NCBI RefSeq assembly: GCF_000005505.3
Contig: NC_016133.3
Span: forward strand, 19,654,001 to 19,718,000
Source of the DNA: Brachypodium distachyon
Lineage: Eukaryota > Streptophyta > Magnoliopsida > Poales > Poaceae
Length of the DNA stretch: 64,000 bases
Direction of reading: 5' to 3'
Shown here piece after piece: positions 46,301-57,061 of this stretch. The translations under genes and the position numbers were made by a program. The notes under the pieces were generated by a model that searched no databases, was not told the DNA's origin, and saw only the letters and a list, made by a program, of their open reading frames with translations. Each line of letters begins with the position of its first letter. Position 1 is the first letter of the stretch.

Positions 46301-49300
46301 CTGGAATAGAGCGAACACGGTTGAAGGGCATTACGAAATTATTACGACCTGTTGGATTTACTTTGACAGCTCGTACAGTTGCTGCTGGTCATTCTTGGGA
46401 GGAGTTGCAGAAGGACCTTGATCGCTTGCTATCTACTTGGAAAGGAATAACTGAACATGCTCAATCTGCTGCCTTAGCTGCTGAGGAGGGTGTGGAAGGT
46501 GCTGTTCCTGTAATGTTGCATAGATCAAAGGGTCAGGCTCTATCTATTGTTCAAGATGATTTTAATGAGAAGGTCAGTATTTTTTATACTATTTGAAGAT
46601 AGAAAACCGATAACATACTTCTCTTCAGTTATTTTCAAATGCTTTACTAGAATCCTGATTAAAGGGTATTATTCTAGGTTAAGAGGCTTGTCGTCGATTC
46701 TCCTCGCACCTACCATGAGGTGAGTAGCTTGATATCTGATACATTTGTGGTTTCAACTCTATAAGAAATATTTCTTGTAGTTTGTTTTCGCTTCAGCTAG
46801 ATGCATGCTTTATGGTTACTTCCAGTAGACAGATGTTGAAAATTCTATATGCCAGTTAGTCCTGCAGCTTAAAAGATGGAAACTTGAAACCATGTTTCTT
46901 TGAATTGGTTCTGCCCATTGTTTGTTCTGCCACATAAGCCTAATAAATTAAATTTGGATAGTTCTACAGTTCATATTACTATAAGCATTCTTGTGCGTGC
47001 TTATAGATGTGAAAGAAAACCCGTGTGCCCTAGCTTCGTGAGGTCCGTTCTGAGTATAAGTTAACATTTTCCAGGCCTGTTGAGGTACACAAGTTTCTTG
47101 TCTTTTATTTCTAGGTTACGAGCTATCTCCAAGAAGTTGCACCTGAGCTCTGCAATCGAGTTGATCTGTATGAGAAAAGAACTCCCATATTCGATGAATA
47201 TAAAATTGAAAAGGAGATCGATAATATCCTTTGCAAAAGGTATAATGTCTCTTCTCGTATTACTGATGTAGTTTGATGGCTGCTATTTCTTCTGCTTGCT
47301 GTGTCATATTTGGGAGTTGGTCTACTGGAGAAGAAAATTACATCTGCCAGCTGTATATTCAAGTTTGATACGTAGTTTACTAGCTTTAGTGTATGTGTGT
47401 GCACACCACTTTTCTTGAACAAATGGCATGTCACCAGAAAGTGTGATCAGATAAGTAGAATATGACTCAATGACGCAGAGTGCCATATGAGATCATGGTT
47501 GTGTCTGGAGATGGAGATGGTGGCTAGTTCAGCTCTCCTCCCTCTCTCGCACTGCCGTTCACTTAGCTGAGTCAAGGCCTGCAGTTGTTGGTAGATGGGT
47601 GTCTGCCAACTTGGTAACTACGATGGTGAGAGATTAGCGCCTTAAAGGAACCTTAGAAGAGATGGGTGTCTATATTCTCTTGGGGAACAAAAGGAGTTTC
47701 TAGGGGTTGATGTCTCTTCCTTATTTTGGCTGCATTTGGTGATTGTGGTGGATTCTCATATTTCCGTTTGTTCCACGGTTCCTCCCGCTTTTGCCTATTT
47801 TATTGTTTGGTTAACCAACTTTGTCCTACTTTCGTGCGTACTTTTCCACAGCTTATTATAAAATAAGTTCAGCGCAGCACCATTTAACAACCGCAAACTG
47901 GGCCTTCATATAAATATAAATTGCAGATCTAAACACTTCATAGAGTGTAGTAATTTATAACATATACTCCCTCCGTCCGGAAATAAGTGTGTTGGAGGGA
48001 GTACATGTAACAAGTATATGTGCACCTGTATGCCATAAATTAATTTTGGAAATAATGCTATGTTGTTAGATCGATGGGGAAGAAAAACATATGGGTGGTG
48101 GCTGACTTGGTATTGCTCCTGGACCTTCTCTCGGCCAGGAGCCATGGTGGCGATGGAGAATATGATGATCTAAGAATTGCACATGTAGAGAGCGCATGAG
48201 AGAGTTGGAGGGGAGAAGATTATATTGAGATAAACATAGACATGTCTCTAACAATCATCTAAAAAATGAAAGTAAACAGGTTTGACCTAGTCCTTGACTC
48301 AAAGAATCCAATCTCCAACTAAAAGGAACAAACTAATCAAGATGAGGCTTATAACCAAATCTTTGCTGCAGGATCCTCTGCCTGTTCTGTTGCTGTGCGA
48401 GCCAATCCTCAGGCCTGGCATCTGCAAGCCATTCCCCACATGACACTTATTTTAAAGGAAAGACGGCCCTAATGCCTGAATAACTATATTAATCAAGTAG
48501 ATTCAAGATCACAGAACTCAGTTTTATTAACAACCAAATAAATATAAAATCACATCATCTTGAGTGATTGAACTGTCTGCTCAAGAAGCAGCTGGACCGA
48601 CACGCTTCGTAAACGTCTGAAACCAGCAGCTAGAGGCATTGGCCACTAGCCATAGTGTGCTAAGAAACCAATTGTTTAAGAGGACTTTTGTTTGTGCTAG
48701 AATCCCTAACCTATCAAGGGGGGCATAGGTTCCTAAGCTACTAGGAGACGCAGCCTGAAGATCCACAATTGGCCTACCAGTAGATGAAAGAGGGTGCTAA
48801 TTTCAACCTGAGGGGTCTCAAGCTTGTAGGTTGAAGAAGCACAAGACTAGGTTTATCCATTTAAATCACACAATCACTACAAAAGAAACCGTTTGAGGTT
48901 TTGTGAGAAAGTTGTTTCTATATTGCTGTAATCATATCTTATATTATTGCTTCCTAACTACGAACAAATTAATGATTTTAATGAGCAATACTCTGGAGAA
49001 TGCAACAACCACAGTGGCTTCGTGCGGTAGGTAGTTCTGTTGCTTCGCTGCCAATGTGAAATCTTACAGTTAACTTATTTGTTGGTCTTGTTTTTTAATG
49101 TCTGATCATCATGTGCAAAAGAATTCTATGTGAAGTAGGTTTTTATGATTATGAAATACAAATCTGTTGAGAAGCCTACAGAAATGATTTATCGAATTGA
49201 TATTTGGAGCTGCTTATAAATATGATGGTGTTTTCTTTGCTACAGGGTTGTGCTACAGAATGGGGGTTCTTTAATTATAGAACAGACTGAAGCTCTAGTT

Positions 49301-52300
49301 TCCATTGATGTGAATGGTGGTCACAGTATGTTTGGTCAGGGGACGTCACAGGAGAACGCTATTTTAGAAGTCAATCTTGAAGCTGCAAAGCAAGTATGTG
49401 CCTTTTGCTGTTGTTGTGCTAGAAAACAGCATATTTGCTTTCATATTGTCTGTCTGAGAACTCATCTATGGCATCGAACTGACCTTAGTTTTGACATCTT
49501 TCTATGTGGTTTTGTGGTCATTTACCTTCAATTTTTTTGCTTTAATTGCCAAGAGATGCAATTCATTGCACTTCTATTCTCTTAAAGCACAGGTTTAATA
49601 CTCCCTCCGTTCCCAATTAATTGGCGCCGGCCATTTTGCAAAAAAAACCCTATTAATTTACGAAATCAAGCTGCAGTACACATCTTCAATTGAACATGGA
49701 CTGCGTGTTGATTTCGAAAAACTACAGGTTTTTTTTGCAAAAGTTCTGGTAGAACGTGGACTGCAGGTCGATTTCGGGAAATAGCAAGGGTTTATTTGCG
49801 AAATTTCCGGCGCCAATTAATTAGGAATAGAGGGAGTACAAAATAATGCATGCATTTGCCCTTGCTTATTGTAATGAGCAAATTTATTTATGATGGAAAT
49901 ATTGGCTTGAATGTAGCAGTCAAGCGTTTGCAGTTGTGGTATGCACCTAAGATGTTATATCAATAAACACTTAAACCTGCGCCTGTCTGAGCTATCGTTT
50001 GTGTTCCCTAGACCCTAGTCTACTAGTTTTCATGTTGTTAGTTGTAGATTAGTATCAGTATTCAGTAATCACATGCCCGTGCCACGAATCTGTATTCGTT
50101 ATTTTTATATATTGGATATCTAATCCCTGTGCAGGATAACCTAATGCCTGGACTGCTCACACAAACGCTGCTCATAATAAACTTGCATTACTATTCCATG
50201 CATAGAAGAAAACTGCTTTGTACCATGGCAACATATCTGCAATTCCTACCTCTGTTCTGTAGCAGCCTGCAACAATACACACTCTAGAGCAGGATGGAAA
50301 AATGTGGTTTGCATAGATTGATTCTATTTGAAGTATGGATGATTATTTGAGTATCAAACTTAATTGCTGATCCTGATTTTTTTTTTCAATGCAGATTGCT
50401 CGTGAGCTGCGCCTGAGGGATATTGGTGGCATCATTGTTGTTGATTTTATTGATATGACTGATGAATGTAAGATATCAGCTTTGACTTTGGTAGAACTAA
50501 TAACGTCATTCAAACTGATATCCAGCATCGTGCATTTTTTAGCTTTAACTCGGTTACCTTATTTAAATTCTTTGTTCTGATCTTGCTATGCTTGAAACTG
50601 ATGCTTTCCTGGTTACGTAATCAAAATTTATTCATTTGGTGATGTCTGCATGATAATTCATATTTCCTTTCTTGCTCTTCTATTTAATCTTGATGTATGT
50701 AACATTTTTCCACAGCAAACAAAAGATTAGTCTATGAAGAAATGAAGAAAGCAGTAGAAAAGGACCGATCAACAGTTGGTGTTTCAGAATTGTCAAAGCT
50801 AGGTTTGATGGAAATAACTAGAAAACGGGTATGTGTGCGACCTCTTCTACAGACATGTATATTATTGTACTTGGAGTTCAATATTTTTTAGAATTTACAA
50901 GAAATTTAGTTGGTCGATTGGAGTTATGAGTGGCAAAATGGCAAATGCTTGGATCACTTTATCAGCTTGCTGACACTAATCTAAGAAGTTCCTGATTATA
51001 AGACTACATAGTTATCTGATTATATTAGATACTGAACAGCAGTAAGCTGATGAAACAAAGGGTGTTCAATTTCTAAACAAGTATAACCTAGATTTTGTAT
51101 GGCCACAGGAATGCGAACATCGTAGTTCTTGGATTGTTTCCTCAACTTGATGCTAAGTGTGAACAATGTATGGAAATAGTTACATAGCTGCCAGGAAATG
51201 TGTTATGTTATGGATTATACAAATAGGAAATCTTAGTAGTGGCACTGCACTATGCTCCTTGATAAGTTCAAGACTTTGAGTGCAATATTAATTGTGGTTG
51301 AGGCATTATGAACCGATTCATTGTTGTTGTGATCGACATTGTTGCCTATTTTGCTTGTTTGGGTGCAAATCCCGACGAACAGAAAAATGACATATTTGTA
51401 ATGAGAATGCCTATTCCCTGTATTCAAATTAGTGGACATGGAAGTGTGGTTCAGAAGTTCATATTGTCAATGCACATGGAAATCTTTTCATCTGGTTCCA
51501 AGTTCTATCATGTCTTACCCTTGTATCATCATGGTGTATCCTGAATTTGCAATATATAGGAATTTTGGCACAGAACACCAGATGTCATTATCTGACCTCT
51601 GCCAGAACCAAAGTTCGAGTGTATCATATGTCTTTTCAAAAAAATAAGGTTGTGTAAGTCCTAGAAATTTGTAGTAAAAATGAAATTATGTTTGGGTTCA
51701 CAACATGCATACTACTATCATTTGTCTTTTACTTTTGAGTTATGCAGACACCTCTCATTCAAATGATTCTGTTGTTGGTAACATTATATGCCTTGTTGTT
51801 ACGCAGGTTCGGCCGAGTGTTACTTTCATGATCAGTGAGCCTTGTCCATGTTGCCATGGTCTTGGTCGTGTGGAAGCTCTTGATACATCCTTTTCTAAGA
51901 TAGAACGTGAAATCTGCCGACGCCTTGTAAGTCTAAACACATGGTTTTTTTAAACTCAAATATATGGCTTGTTTGTTGTCTGACCTTCTCAAAGCACCGC
52001 GTCACTTGGTACTACACTAATTGAGCGCTCTTACCTGGATGTAGCTAATTTTCTAGACATAATTTGAAACAATAGTGAGGATCCATGGAACTGAAACCAC
52101 ATGTTTGTTTCCTATCATGCTGATAATATTACTTCATTTTCTTTCGGATACTACAATCAAGAATTCCCAATATAAAGTTCTGGTCCATATGCGTTACTTG
52201 GCATAAACGCTCTTACCTGGATGTAGCAAATTTTCTAGACATGATGTGAAAGAATAGTGATGATCCATGGAACTGAAACCACATTTTTGTTTCCTGTCAT

Positions 52301-52925
52301 GCTGATAATTTCATAATATAACTTTGTTCGGGATCACGGGAAACTTCTTCTCTTCTGGACGCTACAATCACCATGTATAGCTAGAATTCCAGATATTAAC
52401 TTCTGGTCCATAATGTTATTGTTATAGTCAGTTTGTTTTATTGATACAAATATTTCTGTCAAGAGCTAACCTTGTCAAATAAACCAGGCTTCCTCTGGGC
52501 ATAAATCAGACCCAGAGAAACCAAAATCATGGCCAAGATTTTTGCTTAGAGTGGACCATGAGATGTGCACGTACTTGACGTCAGGAAAGAAAACAAAACT
52601 AGGGCTCCTCAGTAGCTCCCTCAAAGTATGGGTTTTGTTGAAGGTATATAATACGTCATATATTTCTTTTCCATCTCTACCCACATGAATCTTCAATAAC
52701 GGTAACACCGAGCGAACTCATGTTGTTAAAATGTAAATAATTCAGATCGCTCGAGGCTTTACACGGGGTGCATTTGAATTGCTACCATATTCTGATGAGG
52801 ACACAGATGAGCACAAGGAACCACCTGAATCGCAAGACTCACCACCTCCGAAGGAAGCAGGAAGGCCCAGGCTGTCTGTTTTCCCTATCAAGAAGTGGAT
52901 GAGCCGTGCAAAGCGAGCCAAGTGA
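40343..52925 (+). CDS. RNE: chloroplast RNase E/G-like endoribonuclease with N-terminal starch-binding domain
   Basis: Fourteen exons, all in phase: 40343-40493, 40921-40995, 41671-41855, 43162-43471, 43567-44789, 46255-46572, 46678-46719, 47115-47239, 49246-49393, 50395-50467, 50716-50828, 51807-51926, 52488-52643 and 52746-52925 (1072 aa). A Pro/Arg/Ala-rich plastid transit peptide is followed by a CBM20 domain (ISWNLKADVPDGY, VTLGCWEPD). Next come a long linker and an S1-type RNA-binding domain (RIAVLEDGKLVELLLEP) split by an acidic insertion. The catalytic core keeps the magnesium-binding aspartates in SIDVN (D831) and VVDFIDM (D876), and the zinc-link CPCC (C934/C937). The Arabidopsis homologue processes polycistronic plastid transcripts; the same role is inferred here. 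Introns carry several MITEs, none in exons. The first exon/start choice is the least certain part. Confidence 0.92.
41936..42052. mobile_element. Stowaway MITE in RNE intron 3
   Basis: TACTCCCTCCGATCCTAAAT and the inverted ATTTAGGATCAGAGGGAGTA bound 117 bp with TA at both ends. Confidence 0.85.
45355..45981 (+). mobile_element. tandem Helitron-like repeats in RNE intron 5
   Basis: Three units start with (TCTA)TACTCCTATAAA-GAGTCAATC at about 45355, 45417 and 45680. The second (263 bp) and third (about 300 bp) are related throughout and end with TTTATCTGTAGCAACG. The last ends in CTAG (45978-45981) before a T. A TC start and a CTRR-type end resemble non-autonomous Helitrons, but a 3' hairpin is not obvious. 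Confidence 0.5.
47965..48003. mobile_element. 39-bp Stowaway deletion derivative in RNE intron 8
   Basis: TACTCCCTCCGTCCGGAAAT is followed after a few bases by GGAGGGAGTA, so almost the whole interior has been lost while both tips remain. Confidence 0.75.
49599..49838. mobile_element. Stowaway-type MITE in RNE intron 9
   Basis: TACTCCCTCCGTTCCCAATT...GGCGCCGG is mirrored by CCGGCGCCAATTAATTAGGA...GAGGGAGTA. The interior has two direct GTGGACTGC..GATTTCG blocks. Confidence 0.85.
52026..52385 (+). repeat. 182-bp tandem duplication in RNE intron 12
   Basis: CGCTCTTACCTGGATGTAGC starts at 52026 and again at 52208. The blocks CCATGGAACTGAAACCACAT, TTTGTTTCCT-TCATGCTGAT and TTCTGGTCCATA recur in the same order. 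Confidence 0.85.
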
Positions 52926-53859
52926 ATGCAAAGAGGGATGATTTTTGCAAAGAGCTGAAGTGAATCCTTTCTCAGAGGGCTTTGTTATCTTACAGGCTGT
53001 GACCCCAACACGAGGCATCCACGTCTGTCTGACTAACATCTGGACGACCTTCTTCTTGATTTTGTAGTTGCAAATCAATGAGGTCTAAAGGGTGAAAAGG
53101 AGTAGGAAAGTAGGAAAGATGTGGGAAGATTTTAGGAGAGAAATTAGATTGTGTAAGAGCCGAGAGTGTGTTGTGGGGGGACAGAGCGCAGTAACATAGT
53201 TGTTGGATGCCCAAATGAGATATTTGGTGCACTTATTTTTTTTTCATGCATTGTCAAAATGCAAAATGAATTGTACTCAGAAACAAAATGCAAAATAAAC
53301 AATTTTCCTGTTAAATTTATATATGACGTGGAGCGACCCTTGCTGGAATGTACTCATACTGAAGTTTAGAGCATAATCATAGTTTTCTTTTAGAGCATAC
53401 TTATTACTGGAATGTTCTTAATTTTAACAATTTCCTGGTAGTCATACTGAAGTTTAGAGCAGCTGATACTGTTTTTTATTTGTGCAAAACAAATGAAATG
53501 AAATTGTAGAGGAATTTCATTTTGTAGTTTTTTTAGGGAACTCATAGGTGTTTTCGGTTGTTTTATTTGTGTTTCCAAAGATGACAGCAAGTCACTTACT
53601 CCCAATTGCAGTCTCCAAACACTTGTCCAATGGGCATGTGCTCTGGTGCACACATACCCTATCCAGACGCCCCATTTGGCTCCTGTCCGTAGCATCATCA
53701 ACAAACACCAAGGCATATCCGGCCGGCATCCTAGCTCCACCATGGATTCCCTCTCCTTCCCCCAAGGTAACAACACCCAAACCCTGAATTCCTGAAACAT
53801 ACCAACATCTAGAGAAAGAAGACAGAGAGGCATAGGGAGAGATAGAGGTTAACTCCAAT
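52926..53859. other. 3' flank of RNE and promoter region of the rubredoxin gene
   Basis: No gene. The phrase CATACTGAAGTTTAGAGCA is present twice (about 53355 and 53444). Confidence 0.45.
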
Positions 53860-54471
53860 ATGGCATTAGCCACAGCAAGGCTAATCCACCCTTGCCTGGT
53901 GGTCTCCAAGAATCCAAGAACACCCTCCCTCCTCCTCCCCACACACAAGCCCCTCACCACCGCGCTGCTAACCCTATCCTCCCCGTCTCAGCACTCCTCG
54001 CTCCACTCCGTCGACGTCTCCAAGGAAGACAAGCCACTGGACACCCCGCCGCCGCCGGAGACGACGACGGAGCAAGAAGGTGCGGCAGCGCCATTGCAGG
54101 ACGAATTTGCGTTGGATGAGGGCCCGAAGCTGGACCCGCGGCGGTTCGAGGAGCAGTTCGCGGTGCTGAACACAGGGGTGTACGAGTGCCGGTCCTGCGG
54201 GTACCTCTACGACCAGGCGAAAGGGGACCCGTCGTACCCGGTGCCGCCAGGCTTGCCGTTCGCCAAGCTCCCCGACGACTGGCTCTGCCCGACTTGCGGC
54301 GCCGCGCAGTCCTTCTTCGACAGCAAGAGCGTCGAGATCGCCGGGTTCGCGCAGAACCAGCAGTTCGGGCTCGGGGGCAACTCGCTCACGGGAGGGCAGA
54401 AGACGCTGCTCATCTACGGCAGCCTCCTCGTTGGATTCGCCTTCTTCCTCTCCGGCTACTTCTTGCAATGA
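53860..54471 (+). CDS. RBD1: thylakoid membrane rubredoxin (RBD1 type)
   Basis: An intact single-exon gene of 203 aa. A Ser/Thr/Pro-rich plastid transit peptide (about residues 1-45) precedes an acidic linker. The rubredoxin fold binds one iron through C110-x-x-C113 (YECRSCGYLYD) and C143-x-x-C146 (WLCPTCGAA), 30 residues apart as usual. A single C-terminal membrane span (LLIYGSLLVGFAFFLSGYFL, about 181-202) anchors it. Length and layout match plant and cyanobacterial RBD1 (RubA), a thylakoid rubredoxin needed for photosystem II assembly. ENH1-type proteins are less likely because there is no PDZ-like domain before the rubredoxin. The start is the first in-frame ATG and gives a sensible transit peptide. 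Confidence 0.9.
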   Translation: MALATARLIHPCLVVSKNPRTPSLLLPTHKPLTTALLTLSSPSQHSSLHSVDVSKEDKPLDTPPPPETTTEQEGAAAPLQDEFALDEGPKLDPRRFEEQFAVLNTGVYECRSCGYLYDQAKGDPSYPVPPGLPFAKLPDDWLCPTCGAAQSFFDSKSVEIAGFAQNQQFGLGGNSLTGGQKTLLIYGSLLVGFAFFLSGYFLQ

Positions 54472-55564
54472 CAAGACAACCGATCGTTGTTACTTCTTGT
54501 AATGAAGAGGAGACGCGCTGGTACATGTAAGTTTGCAGTTGGTTAGGCCACGAATTACTTGGGCTGTTCTTGGGGAACTTATGTTGTCATATCTTCGTTG
54601 CGTGTATGGGCGTGTGTATTAGCTTTGAGGAATATACACATACTGCGTACAGGAAAACAGAGATGTTCTGATGTTCAGGAAGCGTTGAACCCCTTTTGGC
54701 TGCGCATGTACATTTATGTGGGGCAAAACCACCCTCGCAGATCACAACAACGTTTGTTTACGACTTCGTTCTCAAGCCTAGGCCTCGCATTAGGTTATCA
54801 CTATAACTCAGTTCAGATTTTTCGGGTTTTTCAATAGTTTGATGAATGAGAAATACCCAACAACTTATGATCTGTTTTTGAGCTAACTAAAAATTTGGTT
54901 AATCGTTTTTCCGGTTTAGTGTTCGGTTTTAAACGGATATGACCAAACTTGTGAACTGGCAGGGAAACAAACAACATCAATCGGGAATTTTAGAGACTTT
55001 TCCACACATATGCGAGTACATCCGGAATTTTTTGTTTGGTACTCTGAAATCTTTTCGTGTTTTTGGAAATAAAGAACTACAGCACCCGGAAGTCAAGGAG
55101 TCGCACTATGTCCTTTCGATGTTGCATGGTATCATAACCATCATCACATATTCAAATCCAGGAGAAATAGTTTAGTAACTAGTAACAATCAAAATGTAAT
55201 GACATCATATCGATTGTATGTAAAACATGCCAATTAAGCAAAGTGGTGATGTACGTGAAAGCCTAATTTAAGGATTTAAGGATGCATATGAGAGAAACAG
55301 ATGAGAAATATATGCACGAAAACATTGAATAATGCATGCTGTAGTGCTTAAAACACAATGAGAAACTGCCACAAGCAAGAACAGACATGGGTTCATTTTG
55401 ACTAGCATTTATATATTTAATTTCAAATCTGACTATAGTTAGATTAAGTAAGATACTCAACTAAGCAACGAGGATGCATGTCGAGTTGGGTTAGTGAAGC
55501 TAGCAACGCAAAAGAACATCAAACTATATATATGAAAATAAAGTAAGCTATGGATATTGAATTG
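54472..55564. other. intergenic, nothing recognised
   Basis: AT-rich DNA between the rubredoxin gene and the MULE. Short frames show no domain. Confidence 0.4.
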
Positions 55565-55639
55565 ACTAATTTTTTTTAAATAATACGAATTTTTTAATCA
55601 TTTTCGAAAATAATACGCGTTTTTCAAAATTTACAAAAA

Positions 55640-55835
55640 TAATGCGGCCTCGGCCCGGGCGAGGCCGAATGGGCCCAGTCGGCCCGGCCCACACCGATTA
55701 GGTCCAGACGGCCTCGGCCAGGCCGACTGCAGGCCAGCTCCAAAGCACGCGGGCCCCAACACGCCAGTCGGCTTCGCCCAGGCCGACTGGCCAGTCGGCC
55801 TCGCCGTGGCTGACTGCGGCCTGGTGGGCTCGGAA
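55640..55835. repeat. GC-rich palindromic block of GGCCGACTGG-type motifs
   Basis: GGCCTCGGCC, CAGTCGGCC and GGCCGACTG recur in both orientations at least eight times in 200 bp. The block can fold on itself and forms the start of the presumed transposase promoter/leader. Confidence 0.7.
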
Positions 55836-56211
55836 TCTTTCTCCTTTTCTTTTTCATTTTCCCTTCCCATCACTCCCGTGTGTGGCCGAGCCGAGCAGCC
55901 CATCTTCTTCCTCCTCTGCTCGTTCTCACACAGCAGCCAGCTCCTTCTCTTCTTCTCTCCTGTGTTCTTCATTTCCTTCTCAAATGCCCCCATTTTCTAG
56001 CCCAAATGAGTGCATTTTGATCCCATTTAACCCACAAAATCGCATCCCCTACCTAGTTGGCACCCAAAGACATCTCGATCTACTGTTTTCATTGGCCATG
56101 TGGAGCTAATTTTGTGGTGCAAAGTTGGAGCAATGGTGGTGGTTTGGAGGAGTTTGGAGATGGTGGTGCTCATCCGGTGACCGTGAGGCGTTGGGTTCAC
56201 ACGCTTCAACG

Positions 56212-57052
56212 GTAAATCTAATCTCTCACGTATTTATCCTATAATGTATATGTTTATGAGGATATGTGTGTACTGCTTAGACACATGATATTTATGAGGA
56301 TACGTGTGTACTGCTTCAATGTATATGTTTTGATTGGAGCAATGGTGGTGATGCCAGAAGTATGTTTTAGCGTTTGGTAGTGCTTATTATTTTGGACAAC
56401 GGTTAATGTCGTACTGCTTAGTATTAGACGCGTCATAATATTTTTAATATGCCGTACTGCTTAGTATTTGACGCGTATTAATATTTTTAATATGCGGTAC
56501 TGCTTAGTATTTGACGCGTATTAATATTTTTAATATGCGGTACTGCTTAGTATTTGACGTGTCTAAACATTTTTAATATGCCGTACTGGTGATTATTTGA
56601 CGCGTACTAATATTTTTAATATGCCGTATTGCTTAGTATTTGACGCGTCTAAACATTTTTAATATGCCATACTGCTAAGTATTTGACGCGTCATAATATT
56701 TTTTATATGCCGTACTGGTTATTATTTGACGCGTATTAATATTTTTTATATGCCGTACTGGTTAGTATTTGACGCGTATTAATATTTTTAATATGCCGTA
56801 CTGCTTAGTATTTGACGCGTATTAATATTTTTAATATGCCGTACTGCTTAGTATTTGACGTGTATTAATATTTTTAATATGCCGTACTGGTTAGTATTTG
56901 ACGCGTCTAAACATTTTTAATATGCCGTACTGGTTAGTATTTGACGCGTATTAATATTTTTAATATGCCGTACTGGTTAGTATTTGACGCGTATTAATAT
57001 TTTTTTATATGCCGTACTGCTTAGTAATTGACGCGTCTAAACTTTTTTTTAG
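56212..57052 (+). other. probable 5'UTR intron of the transposase gene
   Basis: The donor CAACG/GTAAATC at 56211/56212 and the pyrimidine-rich acceptor TTTTTTTTAG at 57052, nine bases before the transposase ATG, would remove the whole tandem array. The splice reading is inferred from sequence alone. Confidence 0.5.
56411..57052 (+). repeat. tandem array of about fifteen 43-bp units
   Basis: The unit GTACTGCTTAGTATTTGACG, continuing CGTATTAATATTTTTAATATGCC, begins at 56411, 56454, 56497, 56540, 56583, 56626 and so on every 42-43 bp to 57012. Units vary at fixed places (CTGCTTAG or CTGGTTAG; CGTATTAAT or CGTCTAAAC). The array stops right at the presumed splice acceptor. Confidence 0.95.
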
Positions 57053-57061
57053 GCATCAGAA

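Noticed and set aside
53974..54474. 166-codon minus-strand frame
   Set aside because: Antisense of the rubredoxin gene, whose Cys motifs clearly fix the plus strand.
56411..57052. Possible CRISPR-like array
   Set aside because: Units are contiguous 43-bp tandem copies without unique spacers, in a plant nuclear context.
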